From positions 558,001-622,000 of the forward strand of contig NZ_CP157968.1 of assembly GCF_040215725.1 (NCBI RefSeq): 64,000 nt of DNA, given 5' to 3'. Made by a program: the position numbers and the translations under genes. This stretch comes from Rhizobium sp. ZPR4 (lineage in GTDB: Bacteria; Pseudomonadota; Alphaproteobacteria; Rhizobiales; Rhizobiaceae). This document shows, piece by piece, positions 44,491-53,400 of the stretch (its first letter is position 1; the number at the start of each line of letters is the position of its first letter). The notes below the pieces were generated by a model, which was not told where the DNA came from, made no database searches, and worked only from the letters and a program-made list of their open reading frames with translations.

Positions 44491-45237
44491 ATGAAGGTCG
44501 AAGACATTCTCAAGCATGCCTATGCGATGCCGCTGACCAACCCTTCCTACCCTCCGGGACCCTATCGGTTCTTCGATCGTGAATACATCATTATCACCTA
44601 CCGCACCTCGCGTGAGGCTCTTGAGGCCGTCGTACCCGCGCCGCTCGAAATCGACGAGCCGCTGGTGAAATACGAATTCATCCGCATGCCCGATTCCACC
44701 GGCTTTGGCGATTATACAGAGACCGGGCAGGTCATCCCGGTCACATATCGCGGGCAGAAGGGCGGCTATGTTCACTCCATGTATCTCGACGACGATGCGC
44801 CGATCACCGGCGGCCGTGAGATCTGGGGTTTTCCGAAGAAGCTTGCCAGCCCGAAGATTGTCAACGAGGGCGAAGTCATCGTCGGCACGCTGCATTACGG
44901 CAGTGTTCTCTGCGCCACCGGAACGATGGGCTACAAGCACAAGCCGGTCGACCAGGGACCGCTTCTGTCCGCTCTCTCGGAGCCTAATTTCCTGATCAAG
45001 ATCGTGCCGCATGTCGACGCCACCCCGCGCATCTGCGAGCTGGTGCGCTATTACCTGACCGATATCACCATCAAGGAAGCCTGGACTTCGCCGGCTGCTC
45101 TCGATCTTCGGCCGCATGTCATGGCCGACGTCGCACGGCTGCCCGTGCTGGAAGTGGTTTCCGCGGTTCATTTCACCGCCGATCTGACGCTCGGTCTCGG
45201 CGAAGTCGTTCACGACTATCTCGCAGAGCGCAGATAA
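44491..45237 (+). CDS. adc: Acetoacetate decarboxylase
   Basis: 248 residues, the usual length. Family landmarks: [31 protein letters not shown], and the Schiff-base site [12 protein letters not shown] with Lys116/Lys117 and the neighbouring Glu. The enzyme converts acetoacetate to acetone and CO2. It faces bdhA across 206 bases and is followed 36 bases later by the patatin gene. The trio fits turnover of poly-hydroxybutyrate-derived acetoacetate. ATG 44491 has a weak ribosome site. Confidence 0.92.
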   Translation: MKVEDILKHAYAMPLTNPSYPPGPYRFFDREYIIITYRTSREALEAVVPAPLEIDEPLVKYEFIRMPDSTGFGDYTETGQVIPVTYRGQKGGYVHSMYLDDDAPITGGREIWGFPKKLASPKIVNEGEVIVGTLHYGSVLCATGTMGYKHKPVDQGPLLSALSEPNFLIKIVPHVDATPRICELVRYYLTDITIKEAWTSPAALDLRPHVMADVARLPVLEVVSAVHFTADLTLGLGEVVHDYLAERR

Positions 45238-45273
45238 CCAAACCTCATTGCTATTTCATGCTGGAGACGGATC

Positions 45274-46431
45274 GTGCTTGAACGAAATACTAAGGCCGCA
45301 GCCCCGACTATTCCGGAAATTGCCATGCAATATGATCGCGTCGCTCTGGTATTCCAGGGTGGCGGCGCGCTAGGTGCTTATCAGGCTGGCGTCTACCAGG
45401 CGCTTGCCGAAGCGGGATGCGAGCCGACCTGGCTTTCGGGGGTCTCGATCGGCGCGGTCAATGCCGCGATCATCGCCGGTAACGAGCCGGGCCGGCGTCT
45501 GCAGCGTCTGGAGCAGTTCTGGCAGATCATCTCCGGCCGCAAGATCTGGGCCTATACGCCGGAAGGCGATTTCTTCCGCGATATCCGCAATCGCACCAGC
45601 TCGTGGATGACGATGACGATGGGCCAGCCCGGCTTCTTCAAGCCACGTTTCCCCAATCCCTGGCTGGAGCTGCCGGGTGCGGAAGGCGCGACCAGCTTCT
45701 ACGATTCCTCGGAGTTGAAGAAGACGCTGGAGATGCTGATCGACTTCGACGTGCTCAACGACGGCAAGAAGCGTTTCAGCGTCGGTGCCGTGAATGTGCG
45801 CACCGGCAACTTCGTCTATTTCGACACCGACAATATCCGCATCGGCCCCGAGCACATCATGGCGAGCGGTGCCCTGCCGCCCGCCCTGCCGTCCATCCGC
45901 ATCGAAGGCGAATATTATTGGGACGGCGGCATCGTCTCCAATACGCCGCTTCAATACCTGCTCGATCAGGAGGAGGATCGCAGCTCGCTGGTGTTCCAGG
46001 TGGACTTGTTCAGCGCCCGCGGCGTCCTGCCGCGCAGCATGCCCGATGTGCTGTCGCGCCACAAGGACATCATGTATTCGAGCCGTACGCGGCAGAACAC
46101 CGACAATTTCAAGCGCATCCACGGGCTGAAGATGAAGCTCCTGAGTGCGCTGAAGCGCGTTCCGAAGGATCAGCTGACCCCGGAAGAGGAAGAGCTGATC
46201 GCCGATTATTCCGATGCCGGCGTCGTCAACATCGTGCATCTGATCTATCAGCACAAGAATTACGAAGGCCATGCCAAGGACTATGAGTTCTCCGGCACCT
46301 CGATGCGCGAGCATTGGGACATGGGACTGGAAGATACCAAGCGCACGCTGCGCCACACTGAATGGCTGCTGCCACCCTTCAGTGATGATGCTGTCGCCAT
46401 TCATGACCTGCATCGTGAAGATCCTGCTTGA
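45274..46431 (+). CDS. Patatin-like phospholipase family protein
   Basis: 385 residues from GTG 45274, preceded by GGAGACGG; an internal ATG at 45325 is the alternative. The patatin core has the oxyanion loop FQGGGALGAYQAGV, the nucleophile elbow GVSIGAVNAAI, and the catalytic Asp in WDGGIVSNTP. A C-terminal extension of about 120 residues (DUF3734-like, RSRTRQNTDNFKRIHG... and a Tyr/Trp-rich end) follows. Patatins hydrolyse lipids; in this neighbourhood a role at the surface of polyhydroxybutyrate granules is conceivable but unproved. Same strand as adc and probably one operon. Confidence 0.9.
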   Translation: MLERNTKAAAPTIPEIAMQYDRVALVFQGGGALGAYQAGVYQALAEAGCEPTWLSGVSIGAVNAAIIAGNEPGRRLQRLEQFWQIISGRKIWAYTPEGDFFRDIRNRTSSWMTMTMGQPGFFKPRFPNPWLELPGAEGATSFYDSSELKKTLEMLIDFDVLNDGKKRFSVGAVNVRTGNFVYFDTDNIRIGPEHIMASGALPPALPSIRIEGEYYWDGGIVSNTPLQYLLDQEEDRSSLVFQVDLFSARGVLPRSMPDVLSRHKDIMYSSRTRQNTDNFKRIHGLKMKLLSALKRVPKDQLTPEEEELIADYSDAGVVNIVHLIYQHKNYEGHAKDYEFSGTSMREHWDMGLEDTKRTLRHTEWLLPPFSDDAVAIHDLHREDPA

Positions 46432-46471
46432 GCCGAGAGGGTGCCTGTCGGCCTGACTTTAATAATAATCG

Positions 46472-46501
46472 GGCCGGAGCGAGCTGTGCTTAGCTCCGGC
46501 C
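46472..46501. terminator. Bidirectional terminator between patatin and CGNR genes
   Basis: GGCCGGAGC (46472-46480) pairs with GCTCCGGCC (46493-46501) around a 12-base loop, between the convergent patatin (ends 46431) and CGNR genes (ends 46550). T-rich and A-rich stretches lie on the two sides, as expected for a shared terminator. Confidence 0.7.
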
Positions 46502-46549
46502 GATTTCACGATCCCTCCGCAAAACCTCCATTTTCTTGCGTGGCAAGCG

Positions 46550-47170
46550 TCAGTTCTGCTTGAGCCGGTGCCGATGCGCCGCCTGCTTGGCGCGATTGCC
46601 GCACATCGCCATGCTGCACCAGCGTCTGCGGTGGCCGCGCGTGTGGTCGACGAAAAGCAGGGTGCATGCGTGGCCTTCGCAGGCTTTCACATCAGAGAAA
46701 TCCTCCGTGCAGACAAAACGCCCCAGCGCTTCGCCGATCGGCAATAGCAGTGATTCCGGCGAACGCCATTTCCGCATCGGCTGAAAGCCGAGCCCTTCTT
46801 CTTCGTCGGATTGCCTTGCGACAATGCGATTAAAGCCCTCGTCGCGTTCCAGCAGGCGATTTAGTGGCTCCAGATCGTTCAAGGCATCCGATGTCAGCGG
46901 CTTTCCCTTGCGGGAATTTACGAAGGCCCTGAACCATTCGCGCAGGCTTCTTGCCTGATCGGCAACCTTGTCGAGTTCGCCGGGCAGCGCCCGTTCGCGC
47001 ATGGCAGCGAGCGTCTCACGGGGCACCAGGCCAGCCTGTTCCAGCCAGCGAAGCAAGCCCTCCCCATCGTCAATCCAGTCGATCGGCACATCCACAGGCG
47101 TTGCGACCGAATTGAGGAAATCCAGCCCCAGCGTATCGCCAACGAAGATGGCGGGCGAGTGGTTGTCCAT
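46550..47170 (-). CDS. CGNR zinc-finger/ABATE-domain regulator-like protein
   Basis: 206 residues. The N-terminal ABATE domain (about 1-135) opens with FVGDTLGLDFLNSVAT. The C-terminal zinc finger (about 165-200) has CEGHACTLLFVDHTRGHRR followed by WCSMAMCGNRAK: Cys/His/Cys ligands and the CGNR signature. Such proteins are thought to bind DNA and regulate stress or catabolic genes. It is divergent from an operon of two hydrolases and an SDR, with three related 12-base repeats between them (see 47235-47307), so it is the likely local regulator. Confidence 0.88.
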   Translation of the reverse strand: MDNHSPAIFVGDTLGLDFLNSVATPVDVPIDWIDDGEGLLRWLEQAGLVPRETLAAMRERALPGELDKVADQARSLREWFRAFVNSRKGKPLTSDALNDLEPLNRLLERDEGFNRIVARQSDEEEGLGFQPMRKWRSPESLLLPIGEALGRFVCTEDFSDVKACEGHACTLLFVDHTRGHRRRWCSMAMCGNRAKQAAHRHRLKQN

Positions 47171-47234
47171 GGACTACTTCCTTTCCGGCCGCCGACGAGG
47201 ATGTTGAACGGCCATTCGAAAACATGATCGAGAT

Positions 47235-47307
47235 ATAACCTATCAAAGACCTCTTGACAAGTTACGCTCATCAGGAGTAACCCTACTAGCGCAATTTGAC
47301 AGGTTAC
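47235..47307. promoter_or_regulatory. Three related 12-base repeats in the divergent CGNR/hydrolase promoter
   Basis: TTGACAAGTTAC (47254-47265) and TTGACAGGTTAC (47296-47307) are direct repeats with one mismatch. ATAACCTATCAA (47235-47246) is the same element inverted, with two mismatches to the second. An intervening GTAAC (47276-47280) makes a partial dyad with the middle copy. This spacing is what one expects of operators for the divergently encoded regulator. Confidence 0.55.
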
Positions 47308-47334
47308 TAACGCCAAGCCACATGGAGAAAGCTG

Positions 47335-48021
47335 ATGCTGTCGCAAAATGTAGATGTTGTTCTTGTCCATGGCGCCTGGGCGGATGGGTCGGGCTGGGCA
47401 AAGGTGATCGCGCCGTTGGCGGCCGCCGGCTTTTCGGTAACCGCCGCGCCGCTGCCGTTGACGTCATTTGCTGATGATGTCGCCGCCCTAGAACGTGCGT
47501 TGGAACGGACGATGGGACCGGTGATCCTGGTTGGCCACGCCTATGCCGGCGCAGTGATTGCCGCGGTTTCCAGCGAAAAGGTCAAGGCTCTGGTCTATGT
47601 AGCAGCGCTCGCACCGGATGAAGGTGAGACGGTTGCCGATGTCTTCTATCGCGGCGAGCCTCACCCGCAGGCGCCAAAATTGGCGCCTGACAGCCACGGG
47701 CTGATCTATCTTCCGCAGGACGCGTTCGCCACCGCCTTTGCCCAGAACGCGAAGGCCGACGAACTGGCAGTTCTGGCGGCCTCGCAGCGGCCGATCTCGC
47801 CGGCATGTATCACCGTCCCTGTCGGGCGTCCGCTCTGGAAGGATCGTCCCACCTGGTTCTTGATCGCCGAGGAAGACCGGATGATCCGGGTCGAAAACCA
47901 GCGGTTCATGGCGGCACGCATGAAGGCACAGCAGCGCTCCATCCCGGTCGATCATATGCCGATGATTACGGCTCCGGCCGCCATCGTCGACGTCGTCCGG
48001 GATGCTGCCGCTACCATCTGA
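47335..48021 (+). CDS. Alpha/beta hydrolase with Ala at the nucleophile position
   Basis: 228 residues. The oxyanion segment VDVVLVHGAWADGSGWAK and the C-terminal His in PVDHMPMITAP are normal, but the nucleophile elbow reads VILVGHAYAGAVI: Ala69 stands where Ser, Asp or Cys is usual. A D/E acid is in EEDRMI. In several related proteins the elbow is written GHAYAG as well, so this may be a subfamily that lost hydrolysis or uses another residue. First gene of a three-gene operon divergent from the CGNR regulator. Confidence 0.85.
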   Translation: MLSQNVDVVLVHGAWADGSGWAKVIAPLAAAGFSVTAAPLPLTSFADDVAALERALERTMGPVILVGHAYAGAVIAAVSSEKVKALVYVAALAPDEGETVADVFYRGEPHPQAPKLAPDSHGLIYLPQDAFATAFAQNAKADELAVLAASQRPISPACITVPVGRPLWKDRPTWFLIAEEDRMIRVENQRFMAARMKAQQRSIPVDHMPMITAPAAIVDVVRDAAATI

Positions 48022-48077
48022 GTTTCGGATTTGTAACTCAATAAACTCAATTATGAAGGTTATGAAAGGGCTTTATC

Positions 48078-48920
48078 ATGACTGATATCAGCTATCGCAC
48101 CGTCAATGTCGAAGGCGTCAAGGTCTTCTATCGTGAGGCAGGCTCTCCAGGGGCGGACAAGCTACTGTTGCTGCACGGCTTTCCGACTTCCAGCCACATG
48201 TTCCGCGATCTCATCCCGCTGCTTGCCGATCGCTATCACATCATCGCACCGGATCTTCCGGGCTTCGGCCAATCCGATGCGCCGAAGGGCAGCAACACAT
48301 TCGACAGCATCGCCGCGACGATCGATCGTTTCACTGAAGTCGTCGGCTTCGACCGCTATGCGGTCTATGTCTTCGACTATGGTGCGCCGACCGGTTTTCG
48401 GCTGGCGGTAAAGCATCCGGAGCGGATCACGGCGATCATCTCTCAAAACGGCAATGCCTATGAAGAGGGCTTGAGCGAGGGTTGGAACCCGATCGAGGCC
48501 TATTGGCGTGAGGCTTCCGAGGAAAATCGCAATGCGCTGAAGGCATTTCTGCAGCCGGATGCGACGGCGTGGCAGTACACGCACGGCGTGCCCGACCCGT
48601 CGAGGGTCTCGCCAGACGGCTACTCGCTTGATAGTCTCTATCTGGCCCGCCCTGGTGCGGAAAAGGTTCAGCTCGACCTCTTCGGCGACTATAAGAGCAA
48701 CGTCGCCCTTTATCCGACATTCCAGAATTACTTCCGCACCCATAAGCCGCGTCTCTTGGCCGTCTGGGGCAAGCACGATCCCTTCTTCTTGCCGCCCGGC
48801 GCCGAGGCCTATCATCGCGACATTCCCGAGGCGGTCGTCAAGTTCCTTGATACGGGTCATTTCGCTCTCGAAACCCACGCAGCGGAGATCGCAGCTGAAA
48901 TCCGCACTTTCCTCGGTTGA
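48078..48920 (+). CDS. Alpha/beta hydrolase with Asp nucleophile
   Basis: 280 residues. Oxyanion turn LLLHGFPTSSHMF, nucleophile elbow AVYVFDYGAPTGF with Asp100, and the C-terminal base His in FLDTGHFALE. An Asp nucleophile marks the epoxide hydrolase/haloalkane dehalogenase branch. The cap domain (about 130-215) is aromatic-rich. It lies between an unusual hydrolase (56-base gap) and an SDR (71-base gap) and may act on the same small molecule. Substrate unknown. Confidence 0.9.
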   Translation: MTDISYRTVNVEGVKVFYREAGSPGADKLLLLHGFPTSSHMFRDLIPLLADRYHIIAPDLPGFGQSDAPKGSNTFDSIAATIDRFTEVVGFDRYAVYVFDYGAPTGFRLAVKHPERITAIISQNGNAYEEGLSEGWNPIEAYWREASEENRNALKAFLQPDATAWQYTHGVPDPSRVSPDGYSLDSLYLARPGAEKVQLDLFGDYKSNVALYPTFQNYFRTHKPRLLAVWGKHDPFFLPPGAEAYHRDIPEAVVKFLDTGHFALETHAAEIAAEIRTFLG

Positions 48921-48991
48921 TATCGGACCCTGCCGCGCCGGTGATTGCCGGCGCGGCATGGGCAATATCTTACGAAAACAGGAGAAACATC

Positions 48992-49762
48992 ATGTCCGAC
49001 AGAGTCGCTGTTATTACCGGCGCCAGCCAGGGTATCGGCCGGTCGACGGCCCTTCGCCTTGCTCAGGACTTTGGCGCATTGGTCCTCGTTGCCCGCAACC
49101 GGGCCAAGCTGGAAGAGACGGCCAAGGCGGCCGAGGAGGCGGGCAGCAAAGTGCTTGTGATCGATGCCGATCTTGGCGAACCAGCGGCGGCTCAGCGCGT
49201 TGTCGATGAAGCCTTATCCACTTTCGGCCGGATCGACGCGCTTCTGAATATCGCGGGCGCCGTGCCGCAGATCGATCTTTTCGACATGACGGATCAGCAA
49301 TGGGATGATGGCCTGGCGCTGAAACTGCATGGTGCGCGCAGGCTGACCATTGCCGCCTGGCCGGCATTGAAGAAGAGCCGAGGGTCGGTCGTGCTGATGT
49401 CGGGCAATTCGGCAATTTTTCCCAAAGCGCCCTATGCGGCCGTTGGGACTATAAACGCTGCAATCATAGCGTTGGCAAAGGCCTTTTCCGATCGCGGTAT
49501 CGCCGATGGCGTTCAGGTCAACAGCGTCTTGCCCGGCCCGGTCATGACCGGGCGGCGGCAGTCCTATCTCGAACATTGGGCGCCGCTGCATGGCATGACT
49601 GTCGAAGAAGCAACCGCCAAGTTCCCGCAGGAAGCCGGGATCGCGCGCTATGGCGAACCCGAGGAGATCGCAGAGCTGATGGCCTTCCTGGTCTCGCCAG
49701 GAACGCACTGGATGACCGGTTCGGCCCTGCGCATGGATGGCGGCGAGGTGAAATCGATCTGA
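48992..49762 (+). CDS. SDR-family oxidoreductase
   Basis: 256 residues from ATG 48992, preceded by AGGAGAAACATC; a longer frame overlaps the previous gene and is rejected. NAD(P)-binding VAVITGASQGIGRSTALRL, an N-x-AG equivalent at LNIAGAV, Ser in MSGNSAIF, and a C-terminal SALRMDGGEVKSI. The usual YxxxK is degenerate (APYAAVGTINAAI), so activity may differ. Last gene of the hydrolase operon. Confidence 0.85.
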   Translation: MSDRVAVITGASQGIGRSTALRLAQDFGALVLVARNRAKLEETAKAAEEAGSKVLVIDADLGEPAAAQRVVDEALSTFGRIDALLNIAGAVPQIDLFDMTDQQWDDGLALKLHGARRLTIAAWPALKKSRGSVVLMSGNSAIFPKAPYAAVGTINAAIIALAKAFSDRGIADGVQVNSVLPGPVMTGRRQSYLEHWAPLHGMTVEEATAKFPQEAGIARYGEPEEIAELMAFLVSPGTHWMTGSALRMDGGEVKSI

Positions 49763-49783
49763 CCCGCGCTTGTGGGCGCGAGG

Positions 49784-50677
49784 TCAGCGCGCCTTGTAGC
49801 TGACAGAGATCTTGGCGCTGGTGAGCGCGGTCTGTGCCAGCTGCGCGCTATTGAAGTCGAGCGCACCGATTTTCAATGGCTGGTCGAAGGCAAGATCGAG
49901 CATGAAGAAGCCTGTGGGGTGCGGCAGATCCTGCACGAAGCGGAGCAGGGCTTTCTTCGAGTCCGCATCGATCCGGCTGTCGGGGAGTGCCTGCAGCGCT
50001 GTCACCGTCGTATCACGCAATTGGTTGATGCCTTGGGCGGGATCGTCCGAACCTGTCATCTGCTGGAGAAAAGCAGCCAGCGATGGCACCGCCATGCCTT
50101 CGAACAGCCCCATATTATCGAGCCGGAAGCGCAGATGGGTGAGGCCGACCGATCCATCTCGCGTCAGAGCCGGCATGCCTGCATTCTTGGGCAGGCTCAG
50201 TTCGGCCGAGAGCGAGGCCTTGCCGAGGCGCAGATTGGTGAGCTGCAGCTCCTGGATATCGAGATAACCGTCCTTCGGATCGAAACGGAAAGCGCCTGAT
50301 ATGTCCATGGGCCATTGCTGGACCGTCGTGATGTAATTGGCCATGGCGTTGTCGAGCATCGGCGTGAAGCGTACGCCTTCAACCGAGAATCGTCCCCAGG
50401 TGGGCAGGTGATCTGGTTTGCTTGCCATGGTCTTCAGGAAGTCGGCCAGCCCGTCTCCCTTGAACTCGCCGCGTTCGAAGGTCCATCCGATTCTGCTGCC
50501 GGATTTGAACAGCCCGTTCGTAACCGCGCAGCCATCGTGCAGATCGGAAATGGCGAAGCCGTCCGCATGCTGGATGATACCACTGCTTTCGATGAGGTCC
50601 GTACAGGGCGTCCCGGCGGCAACGGCAGAAGGAGGAGCAAAGGAGACGAGCAGCGGGAGCAGGAGGGAGAGGCGCAT
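49784..50677 (-). CDS. Secreted hypothetical protein
   Basis: 297 residues. A signal peptide (1 to about 21, ending AVAA) leads to a protein with one early Cys pair (TPCTDL and DGCAV). The body has repeated amphipathic strands (for example SGAFRFDPKDGYLDIQELQL and LTHLRFRLDNMGLFEG), suggesting a beta-rich periplasmic protein. No motif identifies its role. It is convergent with the preceding SDR gene. Confidence 0.6.
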   Translation of the reverse strand: MRLSLLLPLLVSFAPPSAVAAGTPCTDLIESSGIIQHADGFAISDLHDGCAVTNGLFKSGSRIGWTFERGEFKGDGLADFLKTMASKPDHLPTWGRFSVEGVRFTPMLDNAMANYITTVQQWPMDISGAFRFDPKDGYLDIQELQLTNLRLGKASLSAELSLPKNAGMPALTRDGSVGLTHLRFRLDNMGLFEGMAVPSLAAFLQQMTGSDDPAQGINQLRDTTVTALQALPDSRIDADSKKALLRFVQDLPHPTGFFMLDLAFDQPLKIGALDFNSAQLAQTALTSAKISVSYKAR

Positions 50678-50810
50678 TTTTCAGGTCTACCTGTTTGAGT
50701 CGATCGGCAAATACGAGCCGCGACATGTTTGCGGCTATGCCACCCATGTCAAGGCATGGCGCCTCGATAAGTGCCTCGCGCGCATGTCTTTCAAGGAGGA
50801 TATAGTCTTG

Positions 50811-52508
50811 CTAGGTCGAGCCGCGCTTATTGCCATCGGCACGGATCAGATCGGCGGCCTTCTCGGCAAGACAATAGGTGGCCGCGACCGTGTTGGCCGA
50901 GACGATGCTCGGCATGATTGAGGCGTCGACGACGCGCAGACCCTCGACGCCATGCACGCGCATGGTTAAGGGATCGACGACCGCTCTATCGCCGCGCCCC
51001 ATGGCGCAGGTGCCGACGGGATGGAACAGCGTGCCGACCCGCTCGCGGATAAAGGCGTCGAGTGCGCCGTCGCTTTCGATGTCCGGACCCGGATCGAGCT
51101 CGGCATCGAGATGCGGTGCAAAGGGAGCCTGCGCGGTAATCTTTCGTGCGAGCCGGATGCCCTTGCGCAGCACATCCATCGTGCTGTCGCCGCGAAAGAA
51201 GTTATAGAGGATTGCGGGCTTTTCGTCGGGATAGGCGCTCTTCAAGGCGACGCGACCGATGCTCCCAGGTCGAAGCTGGCAGACATGCATGAGGAAACCA
51301 TGGCCGGTGAAACCCGATGCCGACTGTGTATTGGCTCGGCCGGTGCAGAAGAAGAGCTGGATATCAGGCCGTTCGCTTTCAGGATCTGTCGAGATAAACC
51401 CGCCGCCTTCGCCCGTCGTTGAGGAAAACAGCCCCCGCTTGTTGAAGATCCAGTTGAGTATGTGACCGACATTGCGCGGCAAGGCACGCCACGAGACGCC
51501 ATAGGGTGCAATGGATTTCGCCCGATATTCGATCGTGACGTCGAGATGATCCTGCAGATTTTCTCCGACCCCGGGCAGGTCCGCGACAACTGGAATGCCG
51601 CGGCGGGCAAGCTCCTTGGCACTGCCGATGCCCGATAGCATCAGCAGATGCGGCGACGCGAAGGAACCGGCCGAGAGGATGACTTCGCGGGCGTCGAGCG
51701 TTCCATGCTGGCCCTGCCGCCGGAAGGCGATGCCGGTCGCTTTTCGGCCCTCGAAAAGGACGCGCGTTACCTCGGTTTCGCTCATCACGCTCAGGTTCGG
51801 CCGATGCCGTATAGGATCGAGATAGGCGCCTTCCGCGGTGACGCGCTCGCCGTTTTTCTGCGTAAATGTGTAGAGACCGACGCCATTCTGACGAGCGCCA
51901 TTGAAATCGGCATTCAAGGAATGACCAGCCTGCTGCGCGGCCCCCAGGAACACTTCAGCCATCGGATTGACGCTTCGGAGCGGCGCGATGTTCAGCGGTC
52001 CGTCCGCGCCGTGGTAGGCGAGGTCGATCTGCTTTTCGAGCGGCATGTCGCCGAAGCGAATGTGCTTGGCGGAGCCCGGTTCAGCGAGGATTTCGAAACG
52101 CTCCAGCTTGCGAAAATAGGGCAGCAGGTCGTCGTAACCCCAGCCGGGATTGCCGAGGTCGCGCCAATGGTCGAAATCCTCACGCTGGCCGCGGATAAAG
52201 ATCTGGCCGTTGACATTCGTCGAGCCGCCCGTGCCCTTGCCGCGCGGCAGGGCGATCGAGCGACCCTGCAGGCCGGGTTCGGGTTCGGTCTCGAACCAGG
52301 ACATGAATTTCGGGCCGCCCAGAAAGGCGAGTGCCGGGGCCATGAAGGTGACCATGGCGAGCGGAATGCGCACGATCGCCTTGCGCGCATTGCGATCCAT
52401 GCCCGCTTCGACGAGGCAGACGCGAGTTGCGGGATCCTCGCTCAGGCGATTGGCGAGCACACAGCCCGCAGCACCGCCACCGACGATGATGTAGTCGAAA
52501 TCAGGCAA
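50811..52508 (-). CDS. GMC-family oxidoreductase (choline dehydrogenase-like)
   Basis: 565 residues. N-terminal FAD-binding YIIVGGGAAGCVLANRLSED, the GMC signature PRGKGTGGSTNVNGQIFIRG, a second signature ILSAGSFASPHLLMLSGIG, and C-terminal LFHPVGTCAMG with the catalytic His, followed by VDASIMPSIVSANTVAAT. It oxidises an alcohol using FAD; choline dehydrogenase and alkyl alcohol dehydrogenase types look alike, so the substrate is open. The start appears to be TTG 52508, just after the SDR stop; the pair is one operon, likely acting in sequence on an alcohol or its product. Confidence 0.92.
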   Translation of the reverse strand: MPDFDYIIVGGGAAGCVLANRLSEDPATRVCLVEAGMDRNARKAIVRIPLAMVTFMAPALAFLGGPKFMSWFETEPEPGLQGRSIALPRGKGTGGSTNVNGQIFIRGQREDFDHWRDLGNPGWGYDDLLPYFRKLERFEILAEPGSAKHIRFGDMPLEKQIDLAYHGADGPLNIAPLRSVNPMAEVFLGAAQQAGHSLNADFNGARQNGVGLYTFTQKNGERVTAEGAYLDPIRHRPNLSVMSETEVTRVLFEGRKATGIAFRRQGQHGTLDAREVILSAGSFASPHLLMLSGIGSAKELARRGIPVVADLPGVGENLQDHLDVTIEYRAKSIAPYGVSWRALPRNVGHILNWIFNKRGLFSSTTGEGGGFISTDPESERPDIQLFFCTGRANTQSASGFTGHGFLMHVCQLRPGSIGRVALKSAYPDEKPAILYNFFRGDSTMDVLRKGIRLARKITAQAPFAPHLDAELDPGPDIESDGALDAFIRERVGTLFHPVGTCAMGRGDRAVVDPLTMRVHGVEGLRVVDASIMPSIVSANTVAATYCLAEKAADLIRADGNKRGST

Positions 52509-52511
52509 GGC

Positions 52512-53240
52512 TCAGATATCCTGAATCTGCGGCAGGATCACGAGATCGCGAATGGTGACGTTGGCGGGCCGCGTCAGCATGAAGAGCACCGCATCGGCCA
52601 CGTCCTCCGACCTCAAACCCTCCCGCGCAGCAACCTTGGCATTGATGGCGGCAGGGTCGGTATAGCCCCAGAGTTCGTTGAGCACGACGCCGGGTGCGAC
52701 GGAGCCGACGCGGATATTGTGCTTCATCGTCTGCCGCCGCAGCCCGTGCGCGAAAGCCTGAATCGCGTGCTTTGATGCCGAATAGATCGGCTCCCAATGA
52801 ATGGCCTGATGCCCGGCGACGGATGACGTCACGACGATCTGCCCGCCACCATTTGCAATCATATCGGGCAGCACGGCGCGCGCCAGCCGGAAGACGGAAT
52901 TGACGTTGATCGAAATGAGTTGATCCCAGGCGTCCGGATCGCCTTCTGCGACGTCACCAGGGATGTAAAGGCCGGCATTGGGCAGGAGAATGTCGATCTG
53001 GCCGAAACGCTTGATCGCTGCATCGACCACCTTCTTGACGGCAGCCGGTTCGGTGAGATCCGCTGGCAGCACCAGCGCGTCGCCGCCAACCTTTGCGGCC
53101 ACCGCTTCCAGCCGTTCGGCGGAGCGGCCGACAAGTGCGAGTTTCACTCCCTCTTCGCTGAGCGCCAATGCGGTTGCTCGCCCGATACCGGAGCTTGCGC
53201 CTGTGACCAGCGCGACCTTGCCTTCAAGCTTCTGTCCCAA
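52512..53240 (-). CDS. SDR-family oxidoreductase, TTG start
   Basis: 242 residues. I choose TTG 53240 because GGGGAGGACATC is ideally placed before it; a TTG 14 codons upstream has a poor site. Landmarks: VALVTGASSGIGRATALAL, NAG in LPNAGLY, active site VTSSVAGHQAI with Tyr-x-x-x-Lys in YSASKHAI, and C-terminal NVTIRDLVILPQ. It resembles serine 3-dehydrogenase/YdfG-like SDRs. It is the first gene of the pair with the GMC oxidoreductase. Reaction is not determined. Confidence 0.88.
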   Translation of the reverse strand: MGQKLEGKVALVTGASSGIGRATALALSEEGVKLALVGRSAERLEAVAAKVGGDALVLPADLTEPAAVKKVVDAAIKRFGQIDILLPNAGLYIPGDVAEGDPDAWDQLISINVNSVFRLARAVLPDMIANGGGQIVVTSSVAGHQAIHWEPIYSASKHAIQAFAHGLRRQTMKHNIRVGSVAPGVVLNELWGYTDPAAINAKVAAREGLRSEDVADAVLFMLTRPANVTIRDLVILPQIQDI

Positions 53241-53400
53241 GATGTCCTCCCCATTGGTGGAGTCTTGGAAATTCTCCGCCAATGGGGAGCCTAGGTAGGC
53301 GACCTCTACCCGTCAATAAAAAATCTTTTCTCACGTAAATTTTTGCCATCGAAACATCGATGCAGTGGTCGCGGCAGGCGGGACCCGTGGATGGGGCTTG

